A stretch of 64,000 bases of DNA from Vibrio ostreae (GTDB taxonomy: Bacteria; Pseudomonadota; Gammaproteobacteria; Enterobacterales; Vibrionaceae), in NCBI RefSeq assembly GCF_019226825.1, contig NZ_CP076643.1, positions 992,001-1,056,000 of the forward strand. Reading direction: 5' to 3'. How positions within the stretch are numbered: position 1 is the stretch's first letter; every line of letters begins with the position of its first letter. The translations under genes were made by a program, and so were the position numbers. The notes under the pieces were generated by a model. It was not told the origin of the DNA, searched no databases, and was given only the letters and a program-made list of their open reading frames with translations. Shown here piece by piece: positions 24,890 to 35,192 of this stretch.

Positions 24890-26260
24890 TTATCGGGATG
24901 CGAACTGCATATGCAGTTCATCGTCCTGTTTTTGCATCCAGTAGAGACGCTGCCCCAGCATCACAGCCGCAGAACTCAGGCCGACAATAAAGCCAATCCA
25001 GAAGCCTTTTGCACCCAGCGGCTCGACTATCCAATCCGTCATGGCCAGAATGTAGCCCGCAGGCAGGCCCAAAATCCAGTAGGCAATAAAGGTACGGTTG
25101 AAGATCGCCGCCATGTCCTTGTAACCACGCAGGGCGCCGGCGGCAATGACCTGAACTGCATCCACCATCTGGTAAAATGCCGCAAATAGCAACAGGGTCA
25201 TCGCCAGGCTGACTACCTCCGGGTTATCGGTGTAAAGCAACGCCACGTGTTCACGAAATATCACGGTCAGAGCGGCTGTAATTACTGCCGTGCCGACGCC
25301 GACCATCAAACCAACGTTAGAGGCAATCGCGGCGCCTTGTGAATCTTCTTCACCCAGAGTATGCCCAACCCGAATGGATACCGCCGCACCAATGCTCATT
25401 GGCAGCATAAAGATCAGCGATGAAAAGTTAAGTGCAACCTGGTGAGCGGCGACCACCAACGAACCCAATGGCGCAACCAAAAGTGCAACCACTGCAAACA
25501 GGGTGACTTCAAAAAACAGTGCGGCCGCCACCGGAAAACCGAGTCGCAGCAAGCGCAGTTGCGCTTTCCAGTCCGGTTTGTGAAAGGTTTCGAACAGCTT
25601 GATGTGCGCCAGACGCTGTGACGTGACGACGTAAAACAGCAGCATGAAAAACATCAGCCAGTAGACAATCATGGTTGCGACACCACAGCCGATACCGCCC
25701 ATCGCAGGCATGCCAAATTTACCGTACACGAATATCCAGTTGAGCGGAATATTAAACAACAGGCCGAGAAAGCCGATGACCATGGCGGGTTTAGTCAGTG
25801 ACATGCCGTCGGTATAGCTGCGCAGGGCCTGAAACAGCAGAAAAGCGGGCACAGCAAACACCACGGCATGCATATAACCGATGGTTTTTTCCTGCATCAG
25901 GGCTTCGACATCCATCAGCCCCAGTATGGTTTCGGTTTGCAGCAGCACCAGCACGATAGGGACTGAGACCAGCAGCGCCATCACACAACCCTGATGGATT
26001 TGAAACGGAATCTGGCTTTGTTTACCGGAACCATTCAACTGGGCAACGACGGGAACCAGTGCCATTAACAAGCCGACTCCGAACAGGATCGAAGGCAGCC
26101 AGATACTGGCAGCAATCGACACGGCCGCCATATCAATCGCGCTCACGCCACCGGCCATCACGGTATCGACAAAGCCCATACCGGTTTGTGCGACCGAAGC
26201 GATCAGCACCGGTGTAGCCAGTTTGATCAGAGTTGAGGCTTCTTGTTTATGTAAATGCAC
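24890..26260 (-). CDS. norM: MATE multidrug efflux pump NorM
   Basis: 456 residues with about 12 membrane helices in two similar halves. The N-terminus (LATPVLIASVAQTGMGFVDT) with the Asp in helix 1 (about 36) matches Vibrio NorM, a Na+- and H+-driven exporter of cationic drugs, dyes and fluoroquinolones in the inner membrane. GTG start at 26260 with GGAG 6 nt upstream. It is divergent from riboflavin synthase, the same arrangement as E. coli mdtK-ribC. Confidence 0.95.
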   Translation of the reverse strand: MHLHKQEASTLIKLATPVLIASVAQTGMGFVDTVMAGGVSAIDMAAVSIAASIWLPSILFGVGLLMALVPVVAQLNGSGKQSQIPFQIHQGCVMALLVSVPIVLVLLQTETILGLMDVEALMQEKTIGYMHAVVFAVPAFLLFQALRSYTDGMSLTKPAMVIGFLGLLFNIPLNWIFVYGKFGMPAMGGIGCGVATMIVYWLMFFMLLFYVVTSQRLAHIKLFETFHKPDWKAQLRLLRLGFPVAAALFFEVTLFAVVALLVAPLGSLVVAAHQVALNFSSLIFMLPMSIGAAVSIRVGHTLGEEDSQGAAIASNVGLMVGVGTAVITAALTVIFREHVALLYTDNPEVVSLAMTLLLFAAFYQMVDAVQVIAAGALRGYKDMAAIFNRTFIAYWILGLPAGYILAMTDWIVEPLGAKGFWIGFIVGLSSAAVMLGQRLYWMQKQDDELHMQFASR

Positions 26261-26388
26261 AAATTTCTCCGCAGTCAGGTGATCACGCGATCGGTGGTTT
26301 TTCGATGCAACAAAAGACGTTTTGATGCTGGAGGGAATGATAAAGAAATGTCACACTAAGCACCACGAAAAACTGTCGGAATCACAAA

Positions 26389-26996
26389 ATGTTTACAGGT
26401 ATTGTGCAAGGCACAGCAAAAGTTGTGACCATCGAGAAAAAGAAAAATTTCAGACCCACGTTTTGCAGCTGCCTGCTGCATTAGGACAGGGCCTGACGAT
26501 AGGCGCATCTGTCGCCCATAACGGGTGTTGTCTGACGGTAACTAAAATTGATGGCGAACAGGTGTCATTTGACCTGATGCAGGAGACACTGCGGTTGACC
26601 AACCTCGGCGATCTTGAAGTCGGTGCCGAGGTGAATATTGAACGCGCAGCTAAATTTGGCGATGAAATCGGTGGCCATCATATGTCTGGTCACATCAGTG
26701 AAGTCGGCACCATTGTTGAGATCATTGACTCACCAAACAACAAAACCATCTGGTTTGAGCTACCACCGCAGCATATGAAGTATGTGTTAGCGAAAGGGTA
26801 CATTGGGCTGGACGGATGTTCACTGACGATTGGTGAAGTGAAAGATAACCGCTTCAACGTCCATCTTATTCCTGAAACCATGCAGCGCACCCTGTTCGGC
26901 GCGCGTCAGGTCGGGGACAAGATCAATATCGAGTTTGATCCGCAGACCCAGGCCATCGTTGATACTGTTGAGCGTGTTCTGGCGTCCCGCACCTGA
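26389..26996 (+). pseudogene. ribE: Riboflavin synthase alpha subunit, frameshifted in this sequence
   Basis: The ATG at 26389 begins the family start [13 protein letters not shown] but the frame fails after about 22 codons. The rest (FQTHVLQLP onward, two lumazine-binding repeats with HNGCCLTV and GLDGCSLTI, and GGHHMSGH) continues in another frame. One extra A in the A5 run at 26437-26441 would restore [11 protein letters not shown] and a protein of about 202 residues. Riboflavin synthase makes riboflavin from two lumazines and is normally essential, so a sequencing error is far more likely than a true pseudogene. Confidence 0.82.
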
Positions 26997-27010
26997 TACA
27001 ACGTTGCCTT

Positions 27011-27086
27011 TTACCAAGTTAGTGCTACTTTACCAAGTAGGTACAATCTTACCGAGTTAGTACAATCTTACCGAGTTAGTACATCC
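27011..27086. repeat. Four 19-bp tandem repeats after ribE
   Basis: Units start with TTACC at 27011, 27030, 27049 and 27068, exactly 19 bp apart. The third is TTACCGAGTTAGTACAATC, the fourth differs from it only at the end, and the first two are more diverged. They begin 14 bp after the ribE stop and end 92 bp before the CPXCG gene. Confidence 0.85.
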
Positions 27087-27178
27087 TGAGGCCGAAATTT
27101 TGTTCAGCCTCCGTCTGGTCAGCTTGCTTGCACCTGTGGCCTGATGTCTGCCGGATTCTGCTGCCACATGTGGGTAAA

Positions 27179-27382
27179 TCAGAAAATCTGCTCGTCGTCG
27201 GCATCGACACGCAGCTCAATGGTATCCTGCAATTCATCCACCATCATATTCAGGTGCATGGTGTTGCAGCAGGCCGGGCAATCATCATAGAACTCCTGAC
27301 TGCCATTCGACGCATCAAGCTCGATACGTACCGAGTGCCCGCAATGGGGACAAATAATGGTTTTTTCAGTGAACTCTTTCAT
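27179..27382 (-). CDS. CPXCG-motif cysteine-rich protein
   Basis: 67 residues. Two cysteine pairs, ICPHCGH (about 10-16) and DDCPACCN (about 33-40), form a probable zinc ribbon, followed by an acidic tail. It matches the small CPXCG-motif family; function unknown. ATG has GAGG 9 nt upstream. It lies 49 bp after the fructosamine-kinase-like gene on the same strand and may be co-transcribed with it. Confidence 0.8.
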   Translation of the reverse strand: MKEFTEKTIICPHCGHSVRIELDASNGSQEFYDDCPACCNTMHLNMMVDELQDTIELRVDADDEQIF

Positions 27383-27431
27383 GGTTTGTACCTCGCACAG
27401 GTAAAAGCGCTCCGGGACAATCCCTGGTCGC

Positions 27432-28298
27432 CTAAAACGACAGTATGCGTTTAATTTGCTGATCGGCCTGTTCTAAAAACTGACCGCCAAAATGGTTGGT
27501 GTGATTAAGCAGGTGATAGAGGTTATAGATATCCCGGCGCTGCTCATAACCCGCTTCCTGTGGCATTACACTGTAATAACCATGATAGAAATCATTGTGG
27601 AATCCGCCAAACAGCTCAGTCATGGCAAGATCACATTCACGGTCGCCCCAATAGCAGGAAGGATCGAAACAGACCGGGCCGAACGCAGAGTTAGCCACAT
27701 TACCATTCCACAAATCGCCATGCAGCAATGAGGGGCGGGGATGATGACTGGCTAAGCGTTGTGTGACCAGATCGACGAACTCCTCAATGTTGACCAGTTC
27801 AATGCCTTTCTCTCTGAGCAGTTGCAACTGCCAGCCGATGCGTTGTTCGGCAAAAAAGTGGTTCCATTTTTTTGTCCATTGATTGGGCTGGACAATATTG
27901 CCGATAAAGTTATCGACATCGAAACCATACTCTTTTTGGTCGCCCCATTGATGCAGTCGTGCCAGTTGCTGGCCGAACTGATAACTGTGTGCGGCGTCAT
28001 CGAGCGGTTTGGTCGCGAGATAATTGAGAATAATGAATGCGTGGGTTTTGCTGGCGCCGACCATCACCAGCTCGGGGACAAAAACCGTGTTACTCTCTCG
28101 CAGTATACGCAGGTTTTCGGCCTCTAATTCGTACTGAGGCAGGTAATCCCGTTGATTGAGTTTAACAAAGTAACGCTCTCTGCCGTCAGAGATCATGTAG
28201 CACTCGTTAATGTCGCCACCATCCAGGCGCGTTTTTTCTGTTATGTCGTACTGGAACATCAAAGTGTCTGAGAGTTGCTGAGCGATCGCTTGCCACAT
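27432..28298 (-). CDS. Fructosamine kinase family protein (YniA-like)
   Basis: 288 residues with an aminoglycoside-phosphotransferase-like kinase fold. ATP-binding Lys in YFVKLNQ (about 43-49), catalytic loop HGDLWNGN (about 191-198; Asp base), and the metal Asp in FDPSCYWGDRE (about 207-217). The family phosphorylates ketosamines (fructosamine-3-kinase relatives) and is taken to deglycate proteins; E. coli YniA is the nearest familiar member. A cytoplasmic enzyme, transcribed away from the 382-bp gap upstream. Confidence 0.88.
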   Translation of the reverse strand: MWQAIAQQLSDTLMFQYDITEKTRLDGGDINECYMISDGRERYFVKLNQRDYLPQYELEAENLRILRESNTVFVPELVMVGASKTHAFIILNYLATKPLDDAAHSYQFGQQLARLHQWGDQKEYGFDVDNFIGNIVQPNQWTKKWNHFFAEQRIGWQLQLLREKGIELVNIEEFVDLVTQRLASHHPRPSLLHGDLWNGNVANSAFGPVCFDPSCYWGDRECDLAMTELFGGFHNDFYHGYYSVMPQEAGYEQRRDIYNLYHLLNHTNHFGGQFLEQADQQIKRILSF

Positions 28299-28680
28299 AA
28301 TCTCTTTCCTATACGGTTACCCTGTTGTAACCAGTTTAGGCGACTTTTAGTAATATTTCAGAGTGTGAATGCGCAGAATTTCATTCACTTACTACGAAAT
28401 TCCTCTCGGTGCATATAAATGTGACTGTTATCAAGAAAGCAGGTTACTAACAGCACTAGTTATCGTCATTGTGATGGTATAGGGTGGCATAATGTCGCCT
28501 TAGTCTGCTGTTACTTCAGGATAAACTGTCAACACAGAGCGAGAGTTGTGCCTGCTTTCTGAGCAGGTGATACGCTCGTTATCAATAATCCGGGTGGCAG
28601 AACTGTGCAAACACGAGCACATAGCTTAGTATTAGTCAGGTATTATCAGACTTGGTCAAGCGTTAAAGCGGAGAAGAAAA
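28299..28680. other. 382-bp gap without a gene
   Basis: No supported coding frame. It holds divergent promoters and a small hairpin CCTGC/GCAGG (near 28552-28567). A local stretch rich in short inverted and direct words (TTACTAACAGCACTAGTTATC) is unassigned. A small RNA is possible but no terminator was seen to support one. Confidence 0.3.
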
Positions 28681-29022
28681 GTGGTTGTAGAAACCGATGG
28701 TTATTTAGCCCTTATTGAACATCTGGCCATGAACATGGATGTATTTACACGTGATGGCGATATAGGCAAAGAGAGTGTTGAAGATGTCATTACGGATATG
28801 GTTGCCAGCAACATCATGGCAATTTTTGAGCAGAACCCTGAACTTCACTCTAGCGTACGTTTTAAATTACTGAAAGAGGCCGACTCAGTGGTTGAGGATC
28901 TTGGTGAAGTTCTGGCTGGCGTGTGGGCCAAACCTGCTACCAACGAACAAATTGAGTTCCTTGATGAATACATTGCCCTGGTCAAAAACCTGTTTGACTC
29001 CGCGGTCAGTAAATATGATTAA
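28681..29022 (+). CDS. Small acidic protein, DUF3802-like
   Basis: 113 residues, acidic and mostly helical, with no signal peptide or membrane segment. From memory it matches the Vibrio-type DUF3802 family. GTG start at 28681 with CGGAG 8 nt upstream. It is convergent with the NlpC/P60 gene, and a 19-bp-period duplication separates the two stops. No function is known. Confidence 0.7.
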   Translation: MVVETDGYLALIEHLAMNMDVFTRDGDIGKESVEDVITDMVASNIMAIFEQNPELHSSVRFKLLKEADSVVEDLGEVLAGVWAKPATNEQIEFLDEYIALVKNLFDSAVSKYD

Positions 29023-29031
29023 AAGGCCGGA

Positions 29032-29066
29032 GATAATCAATTAACCTCGGGATAATCAATTAACCT
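29032..29066. repeat. Duplicated 16-mer, 19-bp period
   Basis: GATAATCAATTAACCT occurs at 29032-29047 and again at 29051-29066. The second copy covers the stop codon of the NlpC/P60 gene (minus). Confidence 0.8.
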
Positions 29067-29598
29067 GAGGGGCCGCCTCAACCCGGCGAAATTGCCAGAA
29101 TGTTGAGGCCCAGTAGGGATTGTCCAGCCTGGAGATCATCACGCCTTGTGAAGTAGACGCGTGCATAAAGCGCTTATTGCCGATATAGACTCCGACATGA
29201 CGGGTTTGCGATGCCGTCTTGAAAAATACCAAATCGCCATATTGTGCTTGTGCGTAACCGATTTTTGCGCCAAGCCGGCTCTGTGAATAAGTGGTGCGCG
29301 GCAGGTGTTGCTGCCACGCATCGCGAAATGCTATCTGTACAAAAGCAGAGCAGTCGATACCGTCCTTGCTTTTCCCGCCCAGTTGATAAGGCACACCGCG
29401 CCACTGGTTAAACACCTCAAACAGCGCTGCTTCTTTTTGTTCTGTAGCGATTTGTTCCGGCTCAGCCTGATGACTGAGTGTTGGTAAGCTTTGTCCACTT
29501 GCTGTTGGCGTGCTGGAGCAGCCATTGAGCAGAATAAATACTGTGGCAATAATGAGAATTCTTGATTTTGAATAACTTAGCATCTTGACGTCTTTCAT
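29056..29598 (-). CDS. NlpC/P60 family lipoprotein (cell-wall endopeptidase)
   Basis: 180 residues. Lipoprotein signal ending LLNGC (Cys about 27) anchors it in the envelope. The NlpC/P60 domain carries the catalytic Cys in GIDCSAF (about 80-86) and His in RHVGVYIG (about 132-139), with a third polar position following in FMHAS. It is expected to cut gamma-D-glutamyl-diaminopimelate or related stem-peptide bonds in peptidoglycan, like E. coli NlpC/Spr. It is divergent from the chemotaxis receptor gene. Confidence 0.88.
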   Translation of the reverse strand: MKDVKMLSYSKSRILIIATVFILLNGCSSTPTASGQSLPTLSHQAEPEQIATEQKEAALFEVFNQWRGVPYQLGGKSKDGIDCSAFVQIAFRDAWQQHLPRTTYSQSRLGAKIGYAQAQYGDLVFFKTASQTRHVGVYIGNKRFMHASTSQGVMISRLDNPYWASTFWQFRRVEAAPQVN

Positions 29599-29677
29599 TT
29601 GTCACTCAACTGAAATCTGTGTGAAATATTTCTGACACATTTGCTTTTTACCATGGCGGCGGACCTTCAATTGTGGA

Positions 29678-31732
29678 ATGGGATTCTCAATTTTTATGAC
29701 TCAGCCGACTCAACAGGGCAAAGTGCTGTCACTTATCCAGACCCTGACCGCCATCTTCATGACGATTACCTTACTTGTCATTATTCTCTCTGTCACTAGT
29801 ATCAAAGGTATAGGCCGGGTTGGCGATCAGTTCAACCACCTTTCCCAGCAAGCATTACCTCTGGCGATGAATAACGCGGCTTTGACACAAAATATCCTCG
29901 AACAGGTAAAGTTTCTCGGATATGGCACGCGTGCAGCCAGTGCCGAAGAGCTGGGCAAGACTCAGCAACAAATTGCTGATTTAGCGCAGCAGGCGCAAAA
30001 AATTCTGCTGGAAATGGACGGTTTTTCGACCCAGTTTAATGATCTGGTCGACAAGCAGAAGCAGCAGGCATTGGTACAAAATATTAAGCAGCTCAAACAG
30101 TTATCCGGCGCGATACTGCAAGCGCAGGATCAGCAGCTGCAACAACAAAAGACGATAGCCGAGCAAGCAACCGGTTTTCGTTATGGCATGAGTTCTATGG
30201 GTCCGGAAATGAGTCGGATTGCCTCGTTTCTGGCGGTGGACAACCCCAGCTCTATGGATGCCGCGAACCGTTTTACTGCGTCCGCCAGTTCGATGGAAAG
30301 CACTTTCCTGATGCTGATGATGCAAGATGACCTGACTCAGGCGAATAGCCAGTATAAAGAGCTGAAAAATCGTATTGCCGGCTTAGAACTGGCCTTTGAT
30401 GATTTTAAAGAGTGGCATCCCGACGTGACGGAATTTGCCAGCCTGACCGCTCCTTACGCTATGGTGCAAGACGGGTTTAAAAAAGGTGGCATTCTTGACC
30501 AAATCCTGCAAAAACTGCACACCTCCCAACAGCAAAACCAGGACTTCAGTCAAGCTGCGGTAGTGGCTCAGAAAATCATTTCTCAGCTCAATTCGATGTC
30601 GAGTGATGCGCGCATCCTTATTGCTGATCAGAAACAGGAAGTGCAGGCGACGATACAAAATGTACGCTGGACACAGATAATCGGTGGCGCGATCCTGGTA
30701 ATGATGATTGTGCTCGCCTGGTTTGGTTTACGCCGTTGGGTCAATCTGGGGATGAATAACATCAGTGCTCAGCTGACTGCGATGACCGCGCACGACTTTT
30801 CTCATCAGGCTGGTTTAAGCGGACCTCAGGAATTCCATCATATCGCCGCTCAGCTCAACCAGGTGATTGACAGTACCCGTGATTCACTGGCAACAGTGAC
30901 TCGTAACTGTGAGACCTTATATCAAACTGCAGAACTGAGCCATGATGCGGCCAGTGAATCGGACAAAAGTCTGGCTGCACAGAACCAGTCACTGATTAAT
31001 ATGGTCACTACAATTAACCAGCTTGAAGCATCGATTCGCGAAATTGCGTCGGTGACCAATGACTCCTATACCGATGCGGTTTCGGCGGCAGAGCACGCTT
31101 CGCACGGCGTAGCGGTCGTGGACCAAAACCGGACGCGTCTGCAGTCACTCGAGTCTACCCTGAATATCAATGAAACGGCGATGCATGAACTCAATATCCA
31201 TGTGAGTAAAATCCGCGAAATGGTTGATGTGATCAGCGGCATTGCTGACAGTACCAATTTACTGGCTCTCAACGCGGCGATTGAGGCGGCGCGGGCCGGA
31301 GAGCAGGGACGAGGGTTTGCGGTGGTGGCCGATGAAGTGCGTAAACTGGCCAGTGATACCAGTACTCAAACGGGCAATATCCGCGCCATGATGACCGAGT
31401 TAGTTCAGGCGGCAAGTCGCTCGCGCCGGTCGGTGGAGGATTCACGAGTCGAAATGGTCGATGCACTGAGTTCCAGTGAGGCGGTGAAGACGACATTTAC
31501 TGACATTGCCCAGGCAGTGTCACACATCCGCGCACGGGTTGAGCAGATTTCTGTGGCCACGGAAGAGCAGGAGAGAGCGACCGCAGATGTCAGCCAGTCA
31601 ATCAGCCAGATTTCCGACCAGGGCACGCACACGAAACAGCAACTGGAGGCGATGTTGGAGAGTTCCCAGCAGGTTGCGGACATTGCCGGTCACCAGCAAA
31701 CCATGCTGCATAAGTATACTCTGACCTCCTAA
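29678..31732 (+). CDS. Methyl-accepting chemotaxis protein
   Basis: 684 residues. First membrane helix about 22-44, a periplasmic ligand domain of nearly 290 residues rich in Gln helices, second membrane helix about 328-348, HAMP, then the cytoplasmic signalling domain. The hairpin tip is the conserved [20 protein letters not shown] (about 536-555). No C-terminal CheR/CheB pentapeptide is present. The ligand is unknown. The start is uncertain: ATG 29678 or ATG 29696 (MTQPTQQ); neither has a strong ribosome site. Confidence 0.9.
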   Translation: MGFSIFMTQPTQQGKVLSLIQTLTAIFMTITLLVIILSVTSIKGIGRVGDQFNHLSQQALPLAMNNAALTQNILEQVKFLGYGTRAASAEELGKTQQQIADLAQQAQKILLEMDGFSTQFNDLVDKQKQQALVQNIKQLKQLSGAILQAQDQQLQQQKTIAEQATGFRYGMSSMGPEMSRIASFLAVDNPSSMDAANRFTASASSMESTFLMLMMQDDLTQANSQYKELKNRIAGLELAFDDFKEWHPDVTEFASLTAPYAMVQDGFKKGGILDQILQKLHTSQQQNQDFSQAAVVAQKIISQLNSMSSDARILIADQKQEVQATIQNVRWTQIIGGAILVMMIVLAWFGLRRWVNLGMNNISAQLTAMTAHDFSHQAGLSGPQEFHHIAAQLNQVIDSTRDSLATVTRNCETLYQTAELSHDAASESDKSLAAQNQSLINMVTTINQLEASIREIASVTNDSYTDAVSAAEHASHGVAVVDQNRTRLQSLESTLNINETAMHELNIHVSKIREMVDVISGIADSTNLLALNAAIEAARAGEQGRGFAVVADEVRKLASDTSTQTGNIRAMMTELVQAASRSRRSVEDSRVEMVDALSSSEAVKTTFTDIAQAVSHIRARVEQISVATEEQERATADVSQSISQISDQGTHTKQQLEAMLESSQQVADIAGHQQTMLHKYTLTS

Positions 31733-31932
31733 ACACTTTCCGGCTCTTCAGTCTGTTGCGATTTAGCGAGCAGGTTCAACCCAGCATGGCGCGGTTTTCA
31801 CTGCGCCTTGCTGCTTTAATCATTGGCTGATTGACTGATTGATGTGATCCGCAAATAGAATAAATCAGATGAAGCGAAGGTGAGAGATTACTCGCTTAAG
31901 CTTCAGCGCGGCTTATTCACCGCTGCTTAGTG

Positions 31933-32724
31933 TTAACGATCACGGAAAGGCTGAGTCAGCATTTTATCCAGCCACTGCTCCCTAGCGCGTTGAAACTGCT
32001 TAAGTCCGATTTTCATCTGTTCATGCCCCTGCTGAGGCTGGGCAATGTAAGTACCAAACACGCGATCCCACACCGAGAGAAAAAAGCCGAAGTTCGAATG
32101 CATTTCCCGTTCAATCACCGAATGGTGTACCCGGTGCATGTCTGGCGTGACAATCACATTTCTTAGCCAGCGGTCTACGCTGAGCGGTAACCGGGCGTTA
32201 CTGTGATTAAACATCGCACTGGCATTGAGCAACACTTCAAATATGACGACGGCCAGCGCAGGAGCACCGAGCAGGGTAATCGCACCGACTTTCACCCACA
32301 TAGACACAATGATCTCAAGCGGATGAAAACGTGCGCCGGTTGTCACGTCGATATCCTGGTCGGCATGATGCATCCGGTGCATGCGCCACAACCAGGGAAT
32401 GCGGTGAAACAGAACATGTTGGGTGTAGATGATCACATCGAGCGCGATGATGGCGACAGGCACAACGAGATAAGCCGGAATATCGAACCAGTGCAGCACC
32501 CCGAAACGGGTGTGTCCAGACCACATTGCCGCCGATAACGTGGCGACTGGCATCACCAACGCCAGAATGAGGCTGTTGAGGCCGACTAAGCCTAAATTGT
32601 TGAGCCAACGCAGCCATTTGCTGCATGACAGGGTTTTACGTGGTTGATTCGATTCCCACAGCGCGCAAGCAAGGAGCACCAGAATGAAAATCAGCAACCG
32701 AATCATATCCGTATGTTGTAACAT
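31933..32724 (-). CDS. Sterol desaturase/fatty acid hydroxylase family protein
   Basis: About 263 residues, four or more membrane helices, and the di-iron histidine motifs of the family: HVLFH (about 108-112), HRMHH (about 121-125) and HRVHH (about 201-205). Membrane-bound oxygenases of this type hydroxylate or desaturate lipids; the substrate here is unknown. The ATG at 32724 has GGAGG 5 nt upstream and is better than the TTG one codon earlier. The 200-bp gap to the chemotaxis gene holds only weak hairpins. Confidence 0.85.
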   Translation of the reverse strand: MLQHTDMIRLLIFILVLLACALWESNQPRKTLSCSKWLRWLNNLGLVGLNSLILALVMPVATLSAAMWSGHTRFGVLHWFDIPAYLVVPVAIIALDVIIYTQHVLFHRIPWLWRMHRMHHADQDIDVTTGARFHPLEIIVSMWVKVGAITLLGAPALAVVIFEVLLNASAMFNHSNARLPLSVDRWLRNVIVTPDMHRVHHSVIEREMHSNFGFFLSVWDRVFGTYIAQPQQGHEQMKIGLKQFQRAREQWLDKMLTQPFRDR

Positions 32725-32952
32725 CAAAGCCTCCGAACCCTCAGGTTCCTTTTGACTATCTGCTGGCAGCTACCCGCCGGTGACCTTTTCTGCGTGTCCG
32801 CTTGCCGTTACTGCTCATCTTAGTTGTGCGTGCTTTATGACTGGCTGGCGTTGTTTGTCGGGCTGTTTTACGCATACCAGGCCAATCAGGGCTGGCATGT
32901 GCCACGCCAGGACAGTAAAATCCGCTGTCCATTTTTATCATCAACCCGGGTT

Positions 32953-33678
32953 ATGAGAATACACGCCTTTCACCATTTGTATCAGTATCGCTTAGAACGA
33001 TCAACTAAACCATTTATTGCGCGCGGATCACGCATCAGGCGCTGTCCGTTTTGTCATGTCGCTGAAGCGCATTGCCTGTGTCCTCATCAGCCGGATGTGG
33101 AGACCGGTGTGGCTGTGATGTTGATCGTATCGGAAAACGAAGTCTTCAAACCAAGCAATACCGGGCGTCTGATTGCCGATACCATCAAGGAAACCTATGT
33201 TTATCAATGGCACCGCACTGAGCCGGATGAAAAAATGTTAGCGCTGTTAACTCACCCGGACTATTACCCGGTACTGGTGTTCCCCGCGCAAGATGAAGCT
33301 GACAAACCAAGAGTTCTGGACGATGTGACGGCCACGATCAATGGCCGAAAGCCATTACTGATTCTGATTGATGGCAGTTGGCGAGAAGCAAAACGTATTT
33401 TCCGTAAATCACCCTATCTGGCGAGTCTGCCGTTGGTGTCGATCGAGCCGGAAACGGTATCGCGTTACGTGATGCGCAAGTCCGATAACGAGCAACATCT
33501 GGCGACCGCAGAAGTGGCCAGTCTGGTCCTGGAAAAATTTGGTGAACATGCTGCCGCCGATACTTTGCGACTGTGGTTTGATGCGTTTCGGGAAAGCTAT
33601 CTGCTCGCCAAATCGCGCATGAAAAGCAGTGAAAACAAGCAGGCATTGCAGGCGTATCTTACCCAGCAGGCGCGCTGA
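32953..33678 (+). CDS. tapT: tRNA-uridine aminocarboxypropyltransferase (DTW domain)
   Basis: About 241 residues. N-terminal zinc site CPFCHVAEAHCLC (about 35-47) and the DTW-family core LILIDGSWREAKRIF (about 136-150), then YVMRKSDNEQHLATAEV (about 174-190). Enzymes of this family put the 3-amino-3-carboxypropyl group from SAM on uridine 47 of tRNA (acp3U47). The ATG at 32953 matches the length of E. coli TapT (232 aa); the in-frame extension to 32824 has no family likeness. The ribosome site is weak. Confidence 0.85.
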   Translation: MRIHAFHHLYQYRLERSTKPFIARGSRIRRCPFCHVAEAHCLCPHQPDVETGVAVMLIVSENEVFKPSNTGRLIADTIKETYVYQWHRTEPDEKMLALLTHPDYYPVLVFPAQDEADKPRVLDDVTATINGRKPLLILIDGSWREAKRIFRKSPYLASLPLVSIEPETVSRYVMRKSDNEQHLATAEVASLVLEKFGEHAAADTLRLWFDAFRESYLLAKSRMKSSENKQALQAYLTQQAR

Positions 33679-33896
33679 TGACGTTTTGATGCCCGATGAT
33701 GCTGATCAAGACTGGTTGCATCTTACGCAAACAGTCTGTATCGCCAAATAAACCGGTGTTTTGTCACGGAATGGGGGAATCGGGTTGTGGATAATAACGC
33801 GGTTTGATTTTACCTGTGTGGGTGTATTGCGCCCGTATTGGTTATTGTTGCCAGGAATGGCTTTCCCCGACTCGGGATTTATTAGGAGAGAATCAC

Positions 33897-34808
33897 ATGT
33901 ACTACGGCTTCGATGTCGGCGGGACCAAAATTGAGTTTGGTGCCTTCAATAATAAGCTTGAGCGCATGGCGACCGAGCGCGTTGCTACCCCAACAGACGA
34001 TTACGCGTTACTGGTGGACACGATAGCAGATCTGGTGGCGAAGTATGACCAGCAATTTGGTGTGCAAGGGACGATTGGCCTTGGCCTGCCAGGCATGGAA
34101 GACGCGGATGATGCGACTGTACTGACGGTGAATATTCCTTCAGCCAATGGCAAGCCGCTGCGCGCTGATCTGGAAGCGAAAATCGGCCGCCAGGTTAAGA
34201 TTGAAAACGATGCTAACTGTTTTGCATTGTCTGAAGCCTGGGATGAAGAATTGAAAGATGAGCCGGCAGTGATGGGCTTGATCCTGGGTACTGGTTTTGG
34301 CGGTGGCTTTGTGTTCGAGGGTAAGATTTTTTCTGGGCGTAATCACGTTGCCGGTGAAGTCGGCCATATGCGCATGCCGATCGATGCCTGGTTCCACTTA
34401 GGTGCCGATAAAGCCCCTCTGCTGAGTTGTGGTTGCGGCAAGAAAGGTTGTCTGGATAACTATCTGTCCGGCCGTGGCTTTGAATTACTCTACCAGCACT
34501 ATTTTGGCGAGAAGAAAGCGGCGATCGAGATTATTAATGCGTATCAGCAGGGCGAAGCGAAAGCCGCGGAACATGTTGAGCGTTTTATGGAAATGCTGGC
34601 GATTTGTTTTGCTAACATTTTCACCGCCAACGATCCGGATGTGGTTGTGCTGGGCGGTGGTTTGTCTAACTTTGAACTGATATATCAGGAACTGCCGAAA
34701 CGTATTCCCAAACACCTGTTGTCTGTTGCTAAGTGCCCTAAAATTATTCAGGCCAAACACGGCGATTCAGGTGGCGTGCGCGGCGCGGCGTTTTTAAATA
34801 TTAAGTGA
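33897..34808 (+). CDS. nagK: N-acetylglucosamine kinase (ROK family)
   Basis: About 303 residues. ROK kinase with the phosphate loop [10 protein letters not shown] (about 6-15), catalytic Asp in ENDANCFA (about 104-111), and the ROK zinc motif [12 protein letters not shown] (about 180-191) after HVAGEVGHM. Length and sequence fit NagK, which phosphorylates N-acetylglucosamine from cell-wall recycling or chitin to GlcNAc-6-phosphate. TAGGAG before ATG 33897 decides the start over a longer frame from 33804. Confidence 0.92.
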   Translation: MYYGFDVGGTKIEFGAFNNKLERMATERVATPTDDYALLVDTIADLVAKYDQQFGVQGTIGLGLPGMEDADDATVLTVNIPSANGKPLRADLEAKIGRQVKIENDANCFALSEAWDEELKDEPAVMGLILGTGFGGGFVFEGKIFSGRNHVAGEVGHMRMPIDAWFHLGADKAPLLSCGCGKKGCLDNYLSGRGFELLYQHYFGEKKAAIEIINAYQQGEAKAAEHVERFMEMLAICFANIFTANDPDVVVLGGGLSNFELIYQELPKRIPKHLLSVAKCPKIIQAKHGDSGGVRGAAFLNIK

Positions 34809-34846
34809 TTGCTTTTCAATATTATCAGTACCCAAACACTGAACAC

Positions 34847-34878
34847 AAAAAGGGCCTACCGTTTGGTAAGCCCTTTTT
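34847..34878. terminator. Bidirectional terminator
   Basis: AAAAAGGGC ... GCCCTTTTT with an inner TACC/GGTA stem and GTTT loop. The A- and T-runs allow it to serve both nagK (+) and the DUF2960-like gene (-). Confidence 0.9.
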
Positions 34879-34879
34879 A

Positions 34880-35152
34880 TCATTCTGCTTTTGGCTTTTT
34901 ACCCACACCAAAGTTTTCCTTTGGTTGCAGTGTAATGATGCCAAAACCCAGCTTTTTGAAGTGATTATCACGATAATTACGTACCGCTTTACTATCTGAA
35001 ATGGCCTCAATCTGTTGTTCCATTTTCAGATAGGATGTCAGGTCGATGCCTTCTGCTTCGGCAACCGCTTCGTGAATATTGCGGTGCTTTTCATACGAAA
35101 ACGACAGCGTTTTATCCTGATTTTTGTACGTATAAATAATGGTACGAGCCAT
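34880..35152 (-). CDS. Small protein, DUF2960-like
   Basis: 90 residues, soluble, basic, starting MARTIIYTYKNQDKTLSF. From memory it matches the DUF2960 family found in Vibrio and Shewanella. It lies between the nagK terminator and the MobB-MoeA gene, and its ATG is followed upstream by GAGAGAATTAGC. The function is unknown. It may be the last gene of the molybdenum-cofactor transcript (40-bp gap). Confidence 0.65.
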   Translation of the reverse strand: MARTIIYTYKNQDKTLSFSYEKHRNIHEAVAEAEGIDLTSYLKMEQQIEAISDSKAVRNYRDNHFKKLGFGIITLQPKENFGVGKKPKAE

Positions 35153-35192
35153 GCTAATTCTCTCTCCAACTGCTTTAAGGCTGTTTAGCGGC

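Noticed and set aside
26261..26388. FMN riboswitch upstream of ribE
   Set aside because: No conserved RFN-element sequence or its stem pattern was found in the short intergenic region.
32824..32952. Longer N-terminus for the DTW-domain gene
   Set aside because: The extra 43 residues do not resemble the family and the shorter start gives the usual length.
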